Part shown: positions 48,310-61,661 of the stretch, one piece after another
How positions within the stretch are numbered: the first letter of the stretch is position 1
Layout of the letters: each line of letters begins with the position of its first letter
Source: Stercorarius parasiticus
Lineage: Eukaryota > Chordata > Aves > Charadriiformes > Stercorariidae
Assembly (NCBI GenBank): GCA_013396915.1
Contig: VWZL01004600.1
Coordinates: forward strand, 1 to 64,000
DNA: 64,000 nucleotides
Direction of reading: 5' to 3'
Notes under the pieces: generated by a model
Told to the model about the DNA's origin: nothing
Database searches by the model: none
Seen by the model: the letters and a program-made list of their open reading frames with translations, nothing else
Position numbers and translations under genes: made by a program

Positions 48310-49410
48310 TGAGAGGTCTGCTTCATTAAGATTATCTGATCAAGGACCTTTTCAATGTAAAAGGGGCTAATAAGTAAAGGAGGAAGCAAGAACAGAGAGA
48401 CACAAACCTGATAGACAGGGGAGACAAGGGCAAAGACCAAAAGTTAGTAATTGAAAGGCCATTAAGAACTCCAGGAACAGCTTTGGTCAGAGACAACCTG
48501 GTCTTTCTAAGTGCTAAGAGGTGGGAAAAAAGACCATGAAGATACGAGATATTCACAGGTCTCTCAAAGTCCCCCGCCTTTGGGACTATGCAAAATTTTT
48601 TGAGGGAGGGGAGTCAGGGAGGAAAAAAGCAGGGAATAAAGAGAAAGGAGTATAAAAGGGTCTGGTTACGTGTAATCCAATGCCAGTTGCTGTGCTGTGA
48701 TGGTGAATCACTGCCCCATTCCAGCTGTTTGGGCAGGATGACTGCTTGTATCTTCACCAAACTGGGTGTATGTCGTGTGTGCATGTGGATTTACGGCCAA
48801 ACTTCAAGCTGGACCAACAAGGGATTAGAAGGCTCCGAGTCCAGACAGAGCTATCAGGTGTGTGGAGGGTCCATGCTGCTGCTCAGGGGGACCCACTAGT
48901 GTGGGGTGCCTGTGGGATGAGTGTGTGAGTGCTGTGTGTGTGCAGCGAGCACCCAGCTGGACCAGCCGGCGAGTTGGGGACCTGTGGGGTGGGTAAAGGA
49001 GGCCAGGATCTGGGCAGGGGTGCTGGGGGGCAGAGGGACTGTGCTGGCGGTCAGGGGATCCAGGAATGTGCGTGAGTTTGTGAACCTGGGGAGTGTGGTG
49101 TGTGTGCTGTGCCAGTGACCTTCTGCCTCTGCCAGCCCAAGGGGAGAAGGGGACATGGCTGTCTGTGCCTGTGTCTGGTGTGTCCTGAATGTGGGTGCTG
49201 CTGGAGGCAGTGCCTTGTCCGTGGCCGCCTGTGTCAGTGTCCTCTGTGTGTGTGTATGTCTGTATTTGTGTGGTGCATATGGGAAACCAGCAGCTGCCTT
49301 TGACATCCTGGAACGAATACCCTCAGGTACACGGGTCTGGTCGCCAGTGTCCAGGCAGGAAGAATCCCCGTACTCTGGAGCTGCAGAAGGTGGTGATGAC
49401 TTATAAGATT
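48310..49410 (+). mobile_element. LTR (family B) with GT-rich downstream part
   Basis: The first 340 bases align with the minus-strand piece at 27871-28242, which fixes the left edge near TGAGAG at 48310. A TATAAAA box follows at 48651-48657. Downstream, 48700-49390 is GC- and GT-rich with repeated phrases ('aagctggaccaacaag' and 'cagctggaccagccgg'). The right end is uncertain; I place it where AT-rich DNA resumes. The 187-codon minus frame and the short plus frames are GC-driven. Either the whole block is one long LTR or it is an LTR plus a little leader. Confidence 0.6.
48651..48657 (+). promoter_or_regulatory. TATA box of family B LTR
   Basis: TATAAAA followed by GGG sits between a purine-rich U3-like region and the GC-rich downstream part. 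The other copy of the family is degraded at this point. Position relative to the LTR start (about 340 bases) is normal for a retroviral U3 promoter; activity is unknown. Confidence 0.6.
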
Positions 49411-49665
49411 CCTTAACAGGAACAATACAAATCTCAACATTTCTTATATTTATGAGCACAAAGTTTCTATTGCCAAAATAAGGAATATTTTATCTCAGTT
49501 TTACAACTATAATACTGGAAGTCGGCTTTGCTTCTTTTGTAATCTATCAATATATTAAAACTTTTCATGGAAATACAGATACACTTTTATGTTGGCTAAT
49601 TGCCCAGCCCTGAATTAGAGGCTCAAATGTGGCTGTCACTTGGACTGGATTTTCCAAGTGAGCTT

Positions 49666-49705
<40 letters not shown>

Positions 49706-50310
49706 CACAAACTAAACTTCCTTTACTGAGAAGTTCTATTTAAGGAAAAAAAATATTCATCATCATTCTGAATTACAAAACAGAAAGGAACTGCCAGCAA
49801 TCTTAAGTCACCAAAAAGTGAGCCAATTAAAATTTTCTTTATCCCTACTTAGGTTCAAGCTAATTGAAAGATATCTATATTGTACTTCAATCTGCCAGTG
49901 TAAAGGTCATATTAGTTCAAAACTCACAAGAGTTCTTTTGATTTCCTTTAAATATGAGACAAATTATCCCATAACTCACTAGGAGCCATTCATTCACTCT
50001 GTAAAAAAGACGTATAAAAAATACAACATAGGAATATGTAACGCAAAGACAAATGATAAATTTTGTTAAAGCTTCTCCATGTGCTGTGTGACTTCTTTTG
50101 TAACCTGTCTTGATTAGACCAACCTGGTGGGAAGTGACTCAGATTAGCCTATGGGGTTAACACACGCTAAAGGTTAGAGCAATGAAAAATCCTGGATGCA
50201 TCTTATTTCTAACTGTGCTGTTATATACATAAGAATAAAAGGTAAGTTCTTAAATTAATTCTGAGTAACTTCTTTGCAGTTCATAACATTCCACAGATGC
50301 TAATGGCATA
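49411..50310. other. No gene
   Basis: AT-rich sequence with an AAT microsatellite at 49668-49702; nothing coding. Confidence 0.6.
49668..49702 (+). repeat. (AAT)n microsatellite
   Basis: About twelve uninterrupted AAT units, then AAC units. Confidence 0.95.
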
Positions 50311-50745
50311 ATCATAGAATAGTTTGGTTTGGAAGGGACCTTTAAAGGTCGTCTAGTCCAACCCCTCTGCAATAAGCACGGACACCTTCAACTAGATCAG
50401 GTTGCTCAGAGCCCCATCCAACCTGACCTTGAATGTCTCCAGGGATGGGGCATCTACCACCTCTCTGGGCAACCTGTTCCAGTGTTTCACCATCCTCATT
50501 GTAAAAAAAATCTTCCTTCTATCTAGTCTAAATCTACCCTCTTTTACTTTAAAACCATTACCTCCTGGTCCTATCACAACAGACACTACTCAGAAGTCTG
50601 TCCTCATCTTTCTTATAAGCCCCCTTTAAGTACTGAAAGCCTGCAATAACGTCTCCCCGGAGCCTTCTCTTCTCCAGGCTGAACAACCGCAGCTCTCTCA
50701 GCCCGTGCTCATAGGAGAGGTGTTCTATCCCTCTGATCGTTATCT
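50311..50745 (-). mobile_element. CR1 LINE, 3' end fragment
   Basis: The minus strand has tail 'aatcatagaatagtttgg', a full 3' hinge and the ORF2 C-terminus. The 64-codon frame 50392-50586 includes '[23 protein letters not shown]' split around its conserved core. Further in, 50650-50700 encodes the 'LRELRLFSLEKRR' equivalent. One frame break lies between the two blocks. Confidence 0.9.
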
Positions 50746-53700
50746 AAGGTCATCTATCAACAATGGCAGTGAGATGTTTAATTCCTTTGTGCAAGCAATG
50801 GGATAGGAAGAATTACACAACTCTGTACCTCTGTGGATCTGGTTCCAGGATGATAAAGTTCTGCTGTGGAAGGGCATCTTATGGTTGCCTTACATTTAAG
50901 CACCTGCAAACTAGGTTCAAAGTTTCTCAGACAGTGTTTTCTGAATATGAATTATTTCAACAGATCTGAAGATAGTATCTCCACTCTTTTCTTACACAGT
51001 CTTTTACTACTCACTCAAGTTGCAGCAGGCTCAGAGGATTTAAATGAGTATCTCTGACCTCTCAGTTGGATACACAGGGATGGAATAAACTAAATGATAT
51101 TCTCACACATTTATTTTTCAGGCCATCTATAACTACTAAAAAATAAGAACACGACTAGGGCATTCAACATGTTAGGAAGAAAATAATTTCCTTCTCAATA
51201 CCAAATTAGTCTAAAAAAATTTGACATAGGTAAACCTACTAAGCCAAAATCATATACTTTCTGGTGCACCCAAACAGATAATCAATTCATAGAAAGTAAA
51301 AAAAAAAAAAAAAAGTTCAAGAATAGATATTGAGACTCTTCTGGCAGTCAAGCATTCCATTACTTGACAAAAATTATAGAAAATTGGCTCTGTCTCTGTT
51401 GAATCCTCTGCTAGTATTCTTCCATTATAAGAACATATGTGAAGCAACAACTTTCAGAACCCTCTTTCTGCATTTGCAGTTGTTGCATTTTCAGTATTTT
51501 GTTGTCCTGTAAGTATTCTTTATATCAAGAACTTGTGTTTGTAACAATGAACCTTTGAATTCTATTACTATGGGGAAAAAAAATCACACATTATCTTCTT
51601 TAAAAAATGTTAGAAATTATCATTTCAATGAACAAACATTTCATGTAAATTTTTTGGCTTCTGTCCTTAGACATTTTAATCTTCACTAGAAGGGAAGAAA
51701 TGGTAATAGCTGAGAGAAAATGCATTTCCCCTACTGCTAATTTGGTAAAAAGTAATTTACCCGCTCCCCATGTCCCTCACACATAAGATCATTGTGTATG
51801 GGGTTAATTATAAATCTGTTTCTTAAGTCTTTTTGTTTCTTTGCTTGTCTTCACCTCAAATACATTCGGATACCTATACTTAATTTTCAATATAAAGACA
51901 AGTGAATAATAGCAGTCCTCCGTACACAAACATATTTAAAAATTAGCTTTACTCTGTAAGCAGTATAAAGTCACACTTCCAGTAACTGACACACCTACAT
52001 TGTTGACAGGAAAAAAAACACCACCACTTGAAAATTCAGCCCCTAGACATTTAAACCTAGCAACAACTAACAAAAGTGCTACAGCTATTGTTGGATGAAT
52101 CTGTAATAAAGTAACCAGAAACTAGTCCCTCAGGTGGCCAGAAGCAAACCTGTATACAGACCACTGTAGATCAATGTGAAGAGACGATTTTCTGCGGAAA
52201 GGAACAAGAAGCTGGAATATGTTTTTGCAGTTCTCATGCAATATTCTTTTTGCAAGTATATGAGACATTTGCAGCCTGCTTCAGCTGTCAGAAGGATTTT
52301 ATCATCCAATAAAGTAATCTCAGTCTATCGCTAAAACTCAGATTGAATCAGGTCAATGGAAATGGCTGGATTTTCTTCAGGTTCTTAGATTAGTTCTGTA
52401 AGAAAAGTATTCATACTTACAGGTAAAGTGCACCAAATGCCTGATATGTTTCTTTCTTTAGTTCTCTTTACTGTGAACATTATGGAAAGAAAAAAGCCAT
52501 CTAGATACAGATGACCCATGTATTTTCTTTTTTCTTTTCACTGCAGGAACATATCTGTGAACACCTTACTGAGAGGTCTTTGCATATTCACTGTTTCTAA
52601 AGTTAGTCACTGCCTAACACTTGTAATTTCAGATGGTTTAATATTATCTATTTGAAATTTTTATAGCTATTAATAATAGGTGTTGCAGGAATACCTGGAA
52701 GTCTTAAGAATTAGACAGGATAATAACAAGTTGGCTTCATTTCCCTCAACTTTAGATACTGCAGTTGGTACCTAAACCAGTGACTTTAGGCTCCTCTTAC
52801 TGTTGATGGATACTAATAGGCTTCTTCAGGCAGTGATTCCTATCTGTACCTTATTGTAGGAGTTTACAATTATATGAACAATCCTTAAAAATAATATGTT
52901 TCTCTCCACTGACTATGAAGCAGTACTGGGATAACTAGCTTAGATATGGATATTGACATGGTAGATACCCGCATTTAGTCAGATGAGTATCAGTCACAAA
53001 AAAGAAAGTTCTTGCCCCAATGAATTTACTCTCTAAATAAGAAAGGAAGAAATGGAGATTTAGAGAAATTAAATAGTTTGCACAAAATCAGAACATGAAA
53101 TTAGTATCTCCTGAGTCCTACTAAAATGTTTTAAACAAAAGACTGTACCTGCTTCACTTTTCAGTATGCAGTCGTTCTTTCAAAGCTCTTTTCTTTAGCA
53201 CCTTGGAAAAGTCCTCATACTACACTGCTATGTTGATGACAGTTTTTCTTTGTTTTCTTTTCTAACTTATTTCCATTGTACTAAAAATGCCGTTTGATTC
53301 ACTTCTACACAGAGTCCTCATAAAAAATTGAAAGGCTTCAATAATTTTAAATCATTCTACACTGCACATAGAGATTTAAATTTCAGTGCTAATTTTTTTA
53401 TTAGCACTTTAATTTGGAAGGTACTAGGCTTCTACAAGATTTAAAATTATTGGAGCATTTCAAATTTTTATAAGCTTCCCAGTAAAGATGTGACTATGGT
53501 TCTGGGCTTGTAAAGTGTAACACAATTTAAATTTAATCTAAATTATTTAAGTGCTTCAGACTTCAGGGAGATTTTCAATCTTTCAAACTGGGATTCGTGT
53601 TTAGAGACTAGAGCAATCTTATAATGCAAAGTGCTTTCATCATTTTAAAGACCTGCGGGCAGCATTCAGAACAGGCCTTTTTTATTGTCAGTTTGTTAAT

Positions 53701-53818
53701 TTAAATTATTTGTTTTCATCTCCAGTGTATGGAGAGGAAACAAGTAAAATTAGAGCATAAAGGGAAGACACTGTTTCCTCTAGAAAGTTTAAGATAACAA
53801 TGAGCTTTCCCATATAGG

Positions 53819-53837
53819 TAATATATATATATATATA
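53819..53837 (+). repeat. (TA)n microsatellite
   Basis: About nine TA units. Confidence 0.85.
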
Positions 53838-56800
53838 GGTGTATGTGTATACAAGGTAATGTGAAGAACACTATTTTGCAATGTATATTTTGAAACATAC
53901 TGTAAGCTGTTACATGATCTATAGTCTCACCCATGCCCATAGGTATTAAATATACCCATTTTTTTAAAAGATCAAAGACATATACCTTGCGTTTTCATTC
54001 TTGCTGAAGACATTGCTTCACCTAGAGAGGAACCAAAATGTGTTTAACTGTATTTTGTTTAGTTTTAGTCTAGTGTGAACATACTAACCTCCTGGAAAAT
54101 CAAAATGTGATACATCATTTCTATAACCATCTTTGCCCTACAATTAACAAAATATTACGGCATTGAATACATGGATTTCTGATTCATACAATTCTGAGAA
54201 GCAAAATTTCAAAGACCATTATTGAGTGCCTGAGGAAGAATTCTGCTCGCATCACCAGTAATTTTGGAACTGAGATGTCTCCACCTATCTAACACATGTT
54301 TCTACTGGACTTCTCTATCATTCTGACAGCTATTTTTCTGTTACAGGAACATTATTTGCCCTTCAGGTTGCCCAGTCAAAGTAATCTCATTCCTTTTTCA
54401 TGGCAGTATAAGATTTCTGAAGGCACTAGGCAATTGTTGTGAAGTTAATATTGAGAGATGTCAGCATCACTAATTTTGCAGGATGAGCTTCCAGATTTAG
54501 TTTGAGCAAAAGTTATATTAAATCTTTGGTACATATGTTTATCAAGATGTGTCAAGAACTGTTGAGTAGTGGTCAACTGCTATAATGAAGCATGGACTAG
54601 AAACTCTTGAACTAGATCAAATAGATGGGAAAGTGCCCTCTTTGATCCCCTGGTCTGGTGGGTCAGATACAACCAGATGGTGGACAGTCATGTAATTTGT
54701 ATCATCCTAATCTAGAAAGCCCTTCAGAGATCTGTATTTTGAGTCACTAAAACACTGGAAGATCTAAGATGATTCTTTTGAGATGGAATAATTAGGTGAA
54801 AAGTCAATGTCTGTTCCTTTCATAAATGAGCACTGGTCTTATGTTTGGATAGTAGTAGCTTATTGTACAATCACAGGTAAAGCCTATCTACCCCTTACCA
54901 GGCTCAGATGTATGTAGGACACAGGGAAAATGAAGCTATTGATCATGCAGAGTGGAAGTTAATAATTGGTAGCAGGCAATGGATGCCCAATCCCTCTCCA
55001 TTAATGATATGAAGGGAAAAAGAAAAAAAAAAATACACTGACTTATGGAGGAGTGGGACTGGGTCTTGTCTTTGCAAGCTTGAGGGCCAGATTCACTGGT
55101 TTACTGTAAGTACTTTGTTTGCTTTTGTATGCAAAGTAGTAATGAATTTTGTTTAATGACAAACATTAAACTGTGTTTACAGCTGTGTTCTGTTCTCAGA
55201 GTGGCATAAACCATCTGGAGAGTACTACTAAATCTCACCCACAGAATCAAGGTCAGGTTCTCATTTGATTTAAATTTAATTTTGTCTACTAATGCTAGTT
55301 TATATCATCGCCAGTATGTATCAGAATCTCTATTAAGTCATTGTTTTAATTGAAATACACTTAAATGAGGACAAGATGGCAAACTGCGATAATTATTCAA
55401 TTCTATTTATTGTATGAAATGTGCCACAAAAATAATAATAATAATTTTAAAAAATCTTCCCAGCAAATCCACATAATAAGGGACAATCCCTGTCTCAGGG
55501 TTCCTGCACTGGTTATGCCTGATGGACCATTAATGATATGTGTAGCCAAAGTGAATTAAAGGGGTTTTATCAGGCATCAAGAACGTATCTGTGGGGGGTC
55601 TACCAGTATTGTACAAAATTGAGAGAAAGGACAAAATAAGTGTTTAAAATAAAAGACAGAGAGAATAAGACAGAAGTTGAGAGTAAAAGTTATGGTAATT
55701 TGTCCATACTCACAAAACCATCTGGAATTTATACTACATGTTCACCTTAAGAATTAGAATACAGATTTTTTGAGGATTCTAATAATATCATTACAGTCAT
55801 AATAAGCCGAAAAAAACTCCAACAAATGAATAAAAAACCAAACCAAGTAAGTCCTTGTTCCTAAGCGTGTTCTTCATTCACAGAAAGGAAATGAGAAATA
55901 GGAGGCAGGAAAAAAATCCTGTTCCATCACTCTAACAATCTTATTGCAAAAAGGGTGCTGCTTGATGTAATATTTTTTCTGCTAACAAGAACTTCTTTCC
56001 ACCTTCCATCTTTGGATGTTTCATGTTAGCCAGAGGACAAAGTTTACAACTGTCATAGCCGTGCTAGGAATTGATAAAATGATGCAGATTACCTATGTAT
56101 ACATGTATGTAAAAAGTGTTTGTATAAGTATAAAATATTTGTAATTCCTACATTTATTAATAAATGTTGTCTGTTATAGTTTGGATGACTAGCTTTTTTT
56201 TTTTTTATTCAAATTTGCATCTAATATTATTCTGTTCTTTTTTTCCTCCTTGATTTCTATTCATAATCACAGTCACAGTTTTAGTTTCATCTATAGCACT
56301 TTTTTTTTTTTTTGGTAAAAATCTCTTTTTGATTGCATATGTGAGGAAAAATGCCCCTTTGACTAAACAGAAACTGTAATTAACAGATACATACATTGTA
56401 TAAAGCTTCCATTGAACAGATTTTTCTCATATTATTATCCAGCAGATGAACTGTTTGGGGATTTGTTCTCACTTTGGGTATTTGAGAAGACGGTGGTTTT
56501 TTTGAAGGAAAAAAAAAAAGCCAAATAAGGAATATATAGAAGTATTTGCTAGATTTTTCACAAAAGCAGAAATAAATCAATTTTCACCTAATTTTTTTTT
56601 ACTTGAAATAAAAATCAAAAACAACCCAAACCCAAAGAGTTCTACTACAGCAAGGAAGGAAAATAATGGTGAAATATTTCCCAGCCATTTTCATTATACA
56701 GCCTTGTATTGTTGCAAGAAATGTCTTTCCTGAATTCTAATTATCTATTACTCAATCAAGCAAAATGACAAATGCAATCAACGTTCATTGTGGTAACCAA

Positions 56801-57102
56801 AAATTTCAATCAATATTAAACTCAGGGTGGTAACTACAGCACAGACAGACCTATAAAACATTGCAATACACACTGTAAAATACTTGTGTACTGTTAGAGT
56901 TTCACTTTTATACACATTTTAAGTTCTTTATACTTCTTAATTCGTCTTTACTGATGCTTTTGTTCCTTTTTTTCTGAACTTCCTGAAATATTGTAAAACC
57001 TAGAATGTACTACAGTACAGTGACAGCAGATTCTTTCAGAGGGAAAGTTCTGCTGCACAGAGTATGACAACATCTCAAGTTTTGCCTTTTGGATCCTCTT
57101 GA

Positions 57103-57175
57103 AAGTGGTGTAATGCTAAACTTACAGATATTGTCTGGGAATTAACAGTACAAACTATTATCCAAACAATGGACA
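57103..57175 (+). repeat. Dispersed repeat, copy 1
   Basis: Shares 'taatgctaaacttacagat' and then 'acagtacaaactattat' with 58878-58942 in the same orientation. The family is not identified; it is possibly an ancient transposon remnant. Confidence 0.6.
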
Positions 57176-58551
57176 TTTTGATTTTCCTTTATTTCCATAC
57201 TTTCAGTCATGAGATATTTTATTCTTTAACTGCTAAATGTTTTCTGTATAATGCTTGTTTATTTTTAATAATAAACTTTTTCAATCTATTAAAATTTGAA
57301 AATTTTACTTTTCTGCCCTTTATAGCATGATTTAAATCTCTAATACCAAATCTTCTCTACCAGTAGCCTTCTGTATACTGCTATGAATGCAGCCACAACC
57401 CTAGTTTTCCATTTGCTTATTTAATATGAGATTAAAATTACTGTAGCTTTTTGGGCCCTAGTTCTGCATTAGACAATCTACCCAGCTATTGGTCTTTCTG
57501 CAATTTGCTTGACGAGGTGGAAGATCTTCAGCAGGAAGCTGTAAAACTGCAGTTCATCTTGTCTTCAAAAAGAAATCACTCCTCTGCAATAATAGTTTTA
57601 CATTTCTTTGATACCACAGTGACTATGTCTCTTAGTCTCAGTAAGTCAAATATAGAAGGCGCTCTCTCCAAATATCCTGTAGTCCCCAAATGTACTTGGC
57701 AGATGTGATGTCTGGTGTATCAAGAATTACAAAAAGCTGCACTCTCTTTTTCTGTATAAGCAATAGTTTGCTAGAGGATTGTGTGATCTCCACTATGAGT
57801 ACTAAGAGCACTCCTGAGCACTGTAACTCTATTTTTTATACACACATATTGCTAAATGTTTTAAATTTCTTTAATTATTTCCTAGCTTTTTTTTTTTTCC
57901 TCACCAGCAATCTCCCAAACAATTTATATTAAATGCTTGAGAGTTAGCATGGGTCATGAACCATTCCCAATAGAGAAATTCAGGGAGTCCATACTTCCTC
58001 TGGAGTGTGTAAGAATTTAACAGTATGGATACCAGCTGCTAAGAATCAGATGATGTGACTCAGAGAATGGGCCTCAGCACTTCTAATATATTGATTTATC
58101 TCCAAGTCCCTTCAGACTTCTTTTTTTTTTTGATTCTTTGAGATGTGGTTTTCAACTTATATGTGATAAAGAATTATGCCTGAACCTTCTCTACAAAACT
58201 GAAGGATTTCATTTGTTGGGAAAACTGTGTTTTTAGTCAGGGATACTGTGCAACCACTTGTCCAACCATTGTTTTCACCCTTCATAAATAGAATGTTTGC
58301 TACTTTCCAAGAAGCAAGAGGGTCTAGTAAGACCCACAAGACATCAGTGTTCCTAATTTACCTTGGCACGTTAACCATTCTCTGAGAGAAGTATTAAAAG
58401 CTAGTATTGTGATTATGTATCGAGTTCATGGATTACAGGAAACCCTTGGAGGAAGGTATGTGCATGACTGTAACCTCAGGAGAAAAGAAGTACATAAGAA
58501 TAAACCTTAGATGACCAGCATCTACTTGAGAGAAGGAAAACCTGAGGACAA

Positions 58552-58602
58552 GTCTTGTTTTGGGATTGCATCCTAGCTGAAAGAGCAATCCCAAAATAAG
58601 AC
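58552..58602. repeat. Inverted repeat, 18-bp stem, 15-base loop
   Basis: The arm GTCTTGTTTTGGGATTGC (58552-58569) pairs with 58585-58602, with 17 of 18 positions complementary (a G-T wobble at the remaining one if transcribed on the minus strand or an equivalent mismatch otherwise). It could be a hairpin RNA or the shrunken remains of an inverted-repeat element. Confidence 0.85.
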
Positions 58603-58877
58603 ACACTTCATCTAGTCAACTTTTTAGCTGAACTAAATAGAAAAGGTGCTTGGAACTGAACTAAAATACAGGCAGTCAGGCATAGTCTATTGCCCCCCTG
58701 CCAATTTTTGTCTTTGCACATAATCACCTCATTAAGATTTGAAAAGTAGTAAATGTTAGCAAGTCTTCATGCATGTTATGGTGTTGGTCTAATGTTAAAA
58801 ATGATTTCAAAACTCTTTGTCCAAAGCAAGAGTATTGCCCAGTTCTGTAGGGTCCAGAATCCTCAGTCGAGATTGGG

Positions 58878-58942
58878 AAGTGCTATAATGCTAAACTTAC
58901 AGATCTTATATCAGCAGTGCAAACCATTATTCTGGAGATGTG
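58878..58942 (+). repeat. Dispersed repeat, copy 2
   Basis: Counterpart of 57103-57175, 1.8 kb away and about as diverged as the old CR1 copies. Confidence 0.6.
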
Positions 58943-59759
58943 TGCAACAAGCAATCAGAGAAGACAAAGAGGAGAGTGACTGAAACACCAAGTGTCTCTT
59001 CTGAACTGTAGTGTTTCTGCTGACCCTTTCCTCTGTGAAAAAGAGTCAGAGTAGGGTAGAAGCTCTCTAAATTTACACTTTTATTTATTTTACAGTGCAA
59101 ACAGTGAAATTCCTATTTCATTCATTCAGAAGTATTTTGGAAGCAGGCGTTTATTCTATTGTCAAGCATTTTCCTAGCTTCCATATACATCACATCCACA
59201 GCAGTTCATGAAATAATTGCATTATAGTTCAGAATTCTTTTGTCATTATTATTATTTTGTCTTAGGAAACTTCATTCTTTAAAGGAGTTTAAATTCTGTA
59301 AACTTAGGCTTACTGTTTCTCTCCGTTTGCTGCTCTCTGGATGGCAAGGCCCAAATTGTTACTATTGTTATAAATTCTAATTAGACACTTGGCATTAGGA
59401 TCTATGTGGTTCTGCTATACAGATGTATGGGAGGGACACTGAATATGAAAAGGAGCTGAGCAGGAAAAGGAGCAAATAGGAGCAGTTGATAAGTGGGACC
59501 ATGGACACTGAAAACTGCATAAACTCATGCAGATCAGCTATGGGAGTTTCTCACTTACGGGCTCCAGTGATTTAATGTGAATTGTCCTGGGAAGCTTCTC
59601 TCACCCTCACTGTCCTGGGAACCTGTCCAGAAATTTGCCTGGCTCCCCAGTTGTTGTGGATTTTCTAATTTTCTGTCTTAAAGACTAATTTTCTTTCTGA
59701 AAATCCAGCACCCTTCTACCATTGTGCTATGTGAACTCATTAATTATTTCTCTAGATTC

Positions 59760-59990
59760 AGCTATCTCATTGTGTCTGGTTCCGCATTTCAATTTTTCTC
59801 ACATTTTCAGTGAGTTCCTCTCTATTTGCAAGTAGGTCAAGGATGGCTTCTCCTCTAGTTGGTGCATAGTTGGCTGTCTTTGGTTTCTGAGAGATAATCC
59901 CTCTATAAATGGTATCTTGTGATTCTGAGTACCTTGAGATTTGGTCCAGGAAATTTTCATTCCTGCAGGTCTCTAGTCATATACCATCTG
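59760..59990 (-). mobile_element. Ancient CR1-like LINE, endonuclease C-terminal remnant
   Basis: The complement of 59767-59862 reads 31 codons then a stop, beginning 'PTRGEAILDLLANREELT'. This follows the pattern at the end of CR1-clade endonucleases (PTR-G-A-LLDL---N-E-L--DV). Residues agree at proline, threonine, arginine, glycine and the LDL triad. Sequence further upstream on that strand (to about 59990) fits loosely. Very old; it could belong to a CR1, L3 or other related clade. Confidence 0.5.
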
Positions 59991-61661
59991 TCATTTTGTC
60001 TTTGTTTTTAATTCCTTGCAACTTTACCTAAAAACTGAACCATTACATTTGTTAATAAGGATTTGTGTAGTTCTCTGATATGTAGGTCTGCAGTTTCCAA
60101 ATGGCTTAAAGGAACCAGGCACCTATTTTTGGTTGGTTTTGTTTTGGTTTTCTTTTTTTTCTTTTACCTTTTTCTTTTAAGTATGGGGTAAATTACAGCT
60201 GCTCAACAATGTTGGGCTATTTAAAATCCAACTTAGGTTAACTAGTCATATGTCAAAATATGGTAAGTCTCATCTCAGACTACTGCAACATGCAACACTT
60301 GCAGCTGTTAGCATTAATAATACAGAACACTGAGACAATTGTAATATCTGTTATGGTCCTCAGTATTATAGAGATGATGATAAGCAAGTCTTTGACACTA
60401 TTATTGTATCAGTCTATAGTTTGCAAATATTAATAAGATGTACTTTGACACAGGGCATCATGTCTGAACTGAAAAGCCATTAGCGAAATTATAATATAAA
60501 TAAAATGTGGAGTGAAAGGCTAATAACAAGTATGCCAGATGTTACACTGTGAAAGCATAGAATATTTATGGACTGTTGCAGTCAGGTTCAATGGATGCTC
60601 TGGACACATGGAACATTTGAGAAATACAGCATTGGAATATACTGAATTATACAGTACGATACAGATGTTTTCCAGGGGATGCTAGTTACTGCATTCCTGA
60701 CTAAGCACTGGAAACAAAACTGGAATTTCAGTGATGTGAAAAAGGGGACTTGATGCAAATTCTACTACTGGTAAAACAGCATGCATCTTTTTACTGATTA
60801 TTGAAAGAGAAGACTATTTTCATCTGATTCAAAAATTGAGAAAGACAGGAAGAAAACAATCTAAAGACACAGCTAAGCACTTACGTAGACCATCATTCTA
60901 GATCTATTAAGTGACTTGTGAACTTAATCTGCCAATTTCCTAAATGGTAAATAGGTATTAACTCTAAAATATACGCAAAAGTTATTTATTGCTTTAGGCT
61001 CTTTTTTTTTTTTTTTGCTTGTAGTTTATCCCAATGTCTGTGTTATTTGGGAAGTTGGCTGGTCACTGATTAACTCTGAGAAGCAGACAGTATATCTGTA
61101 TGTGTATTACAAATACTAAGCTATAAAAAGTGACTAAAGCAGTTGTAAGAGGACTGAAGTTTTGTATCTTGGTCTAGATGGAAAGCATTTGTTTCATCAG
61201 GAAAAATAATGTCCAAAGACTTAGACCTAACTTTAGGTACTCCAAGGAGATCATGAATAAGTGAGAGGGGTAAGTAACTTTGATCTTTATCAGTGCTTCA
61301 TTATTTTTCCTCAGATCCTGGAATTCATCAATCTAAACCAAATGCTATTGACTATTTTAAGTTTTGGGAAGATGAGGAGAATCCAGAAGGAGGAACAGAA
61401 ACCCAGCTTGGAAAAGTGTGCTATTTGGCCATATTAGACAGTATATGCTCTTATCAAGTTCTCTTTTTCTTTGGAAGGTGGAGAATAATACTTCTTCATG
61501 CTGTAAGGTAGTGCCACTGGTTGATGACCTCCTGATAGGCAAAAGAAACCTATAAGCACTAGGTAGTTAAAAATTAGGTTTACATATGACTCAAGGTATG
61601 TAGATTTACATACAACTCACTCACTTCAGGGTAAAGGCAAAGACTATCAGGAACCTACTCA
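59991..61661. other. No gene
   Basis: AT-rich. The frame 61293-61511 is preceded by an acceptor-like 'tttttcctcag' at 61304-61314, but I recognise no domain in it and do not call an exon. Confidence 0.5.

Larger units (their letters stand above)
50746..59759. other. No gene; unique AT-rich DNA
   Basis: No supported gene in 9 kb. Contents: poly-A at 51297-51314, a TA microsatellite at 53819-53837, AAT units at 55428-55445, poly-T tracts at 56192-56205 and 56300-56314, a diverged repeat pair near 57.1 and 58.9 kb, and a strong hairpin at 58552-58602. Confidence 0.55.

Noticed and set aside
48896..49459. 187-codon minus-strand frame rich in Thr, His and Pro
   Set aside because: It reflects the GT-rich composition of the family B LTR region; no domain, and the opposite strand has several overlapping frames too.
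57451..57708. 85-codon plus frame as an exon
   Set aside because: No recognisable family, no clear splice context, and the frame bias is not distinguishable from AT-rich background by eye.
61293..61511. 72-codon frame following 'tttttcctcag' as an exon
   Set aside because: An acceptor-like pyrimidine tract is common in AT-rich DNA; no donor or homologous domain was seen.
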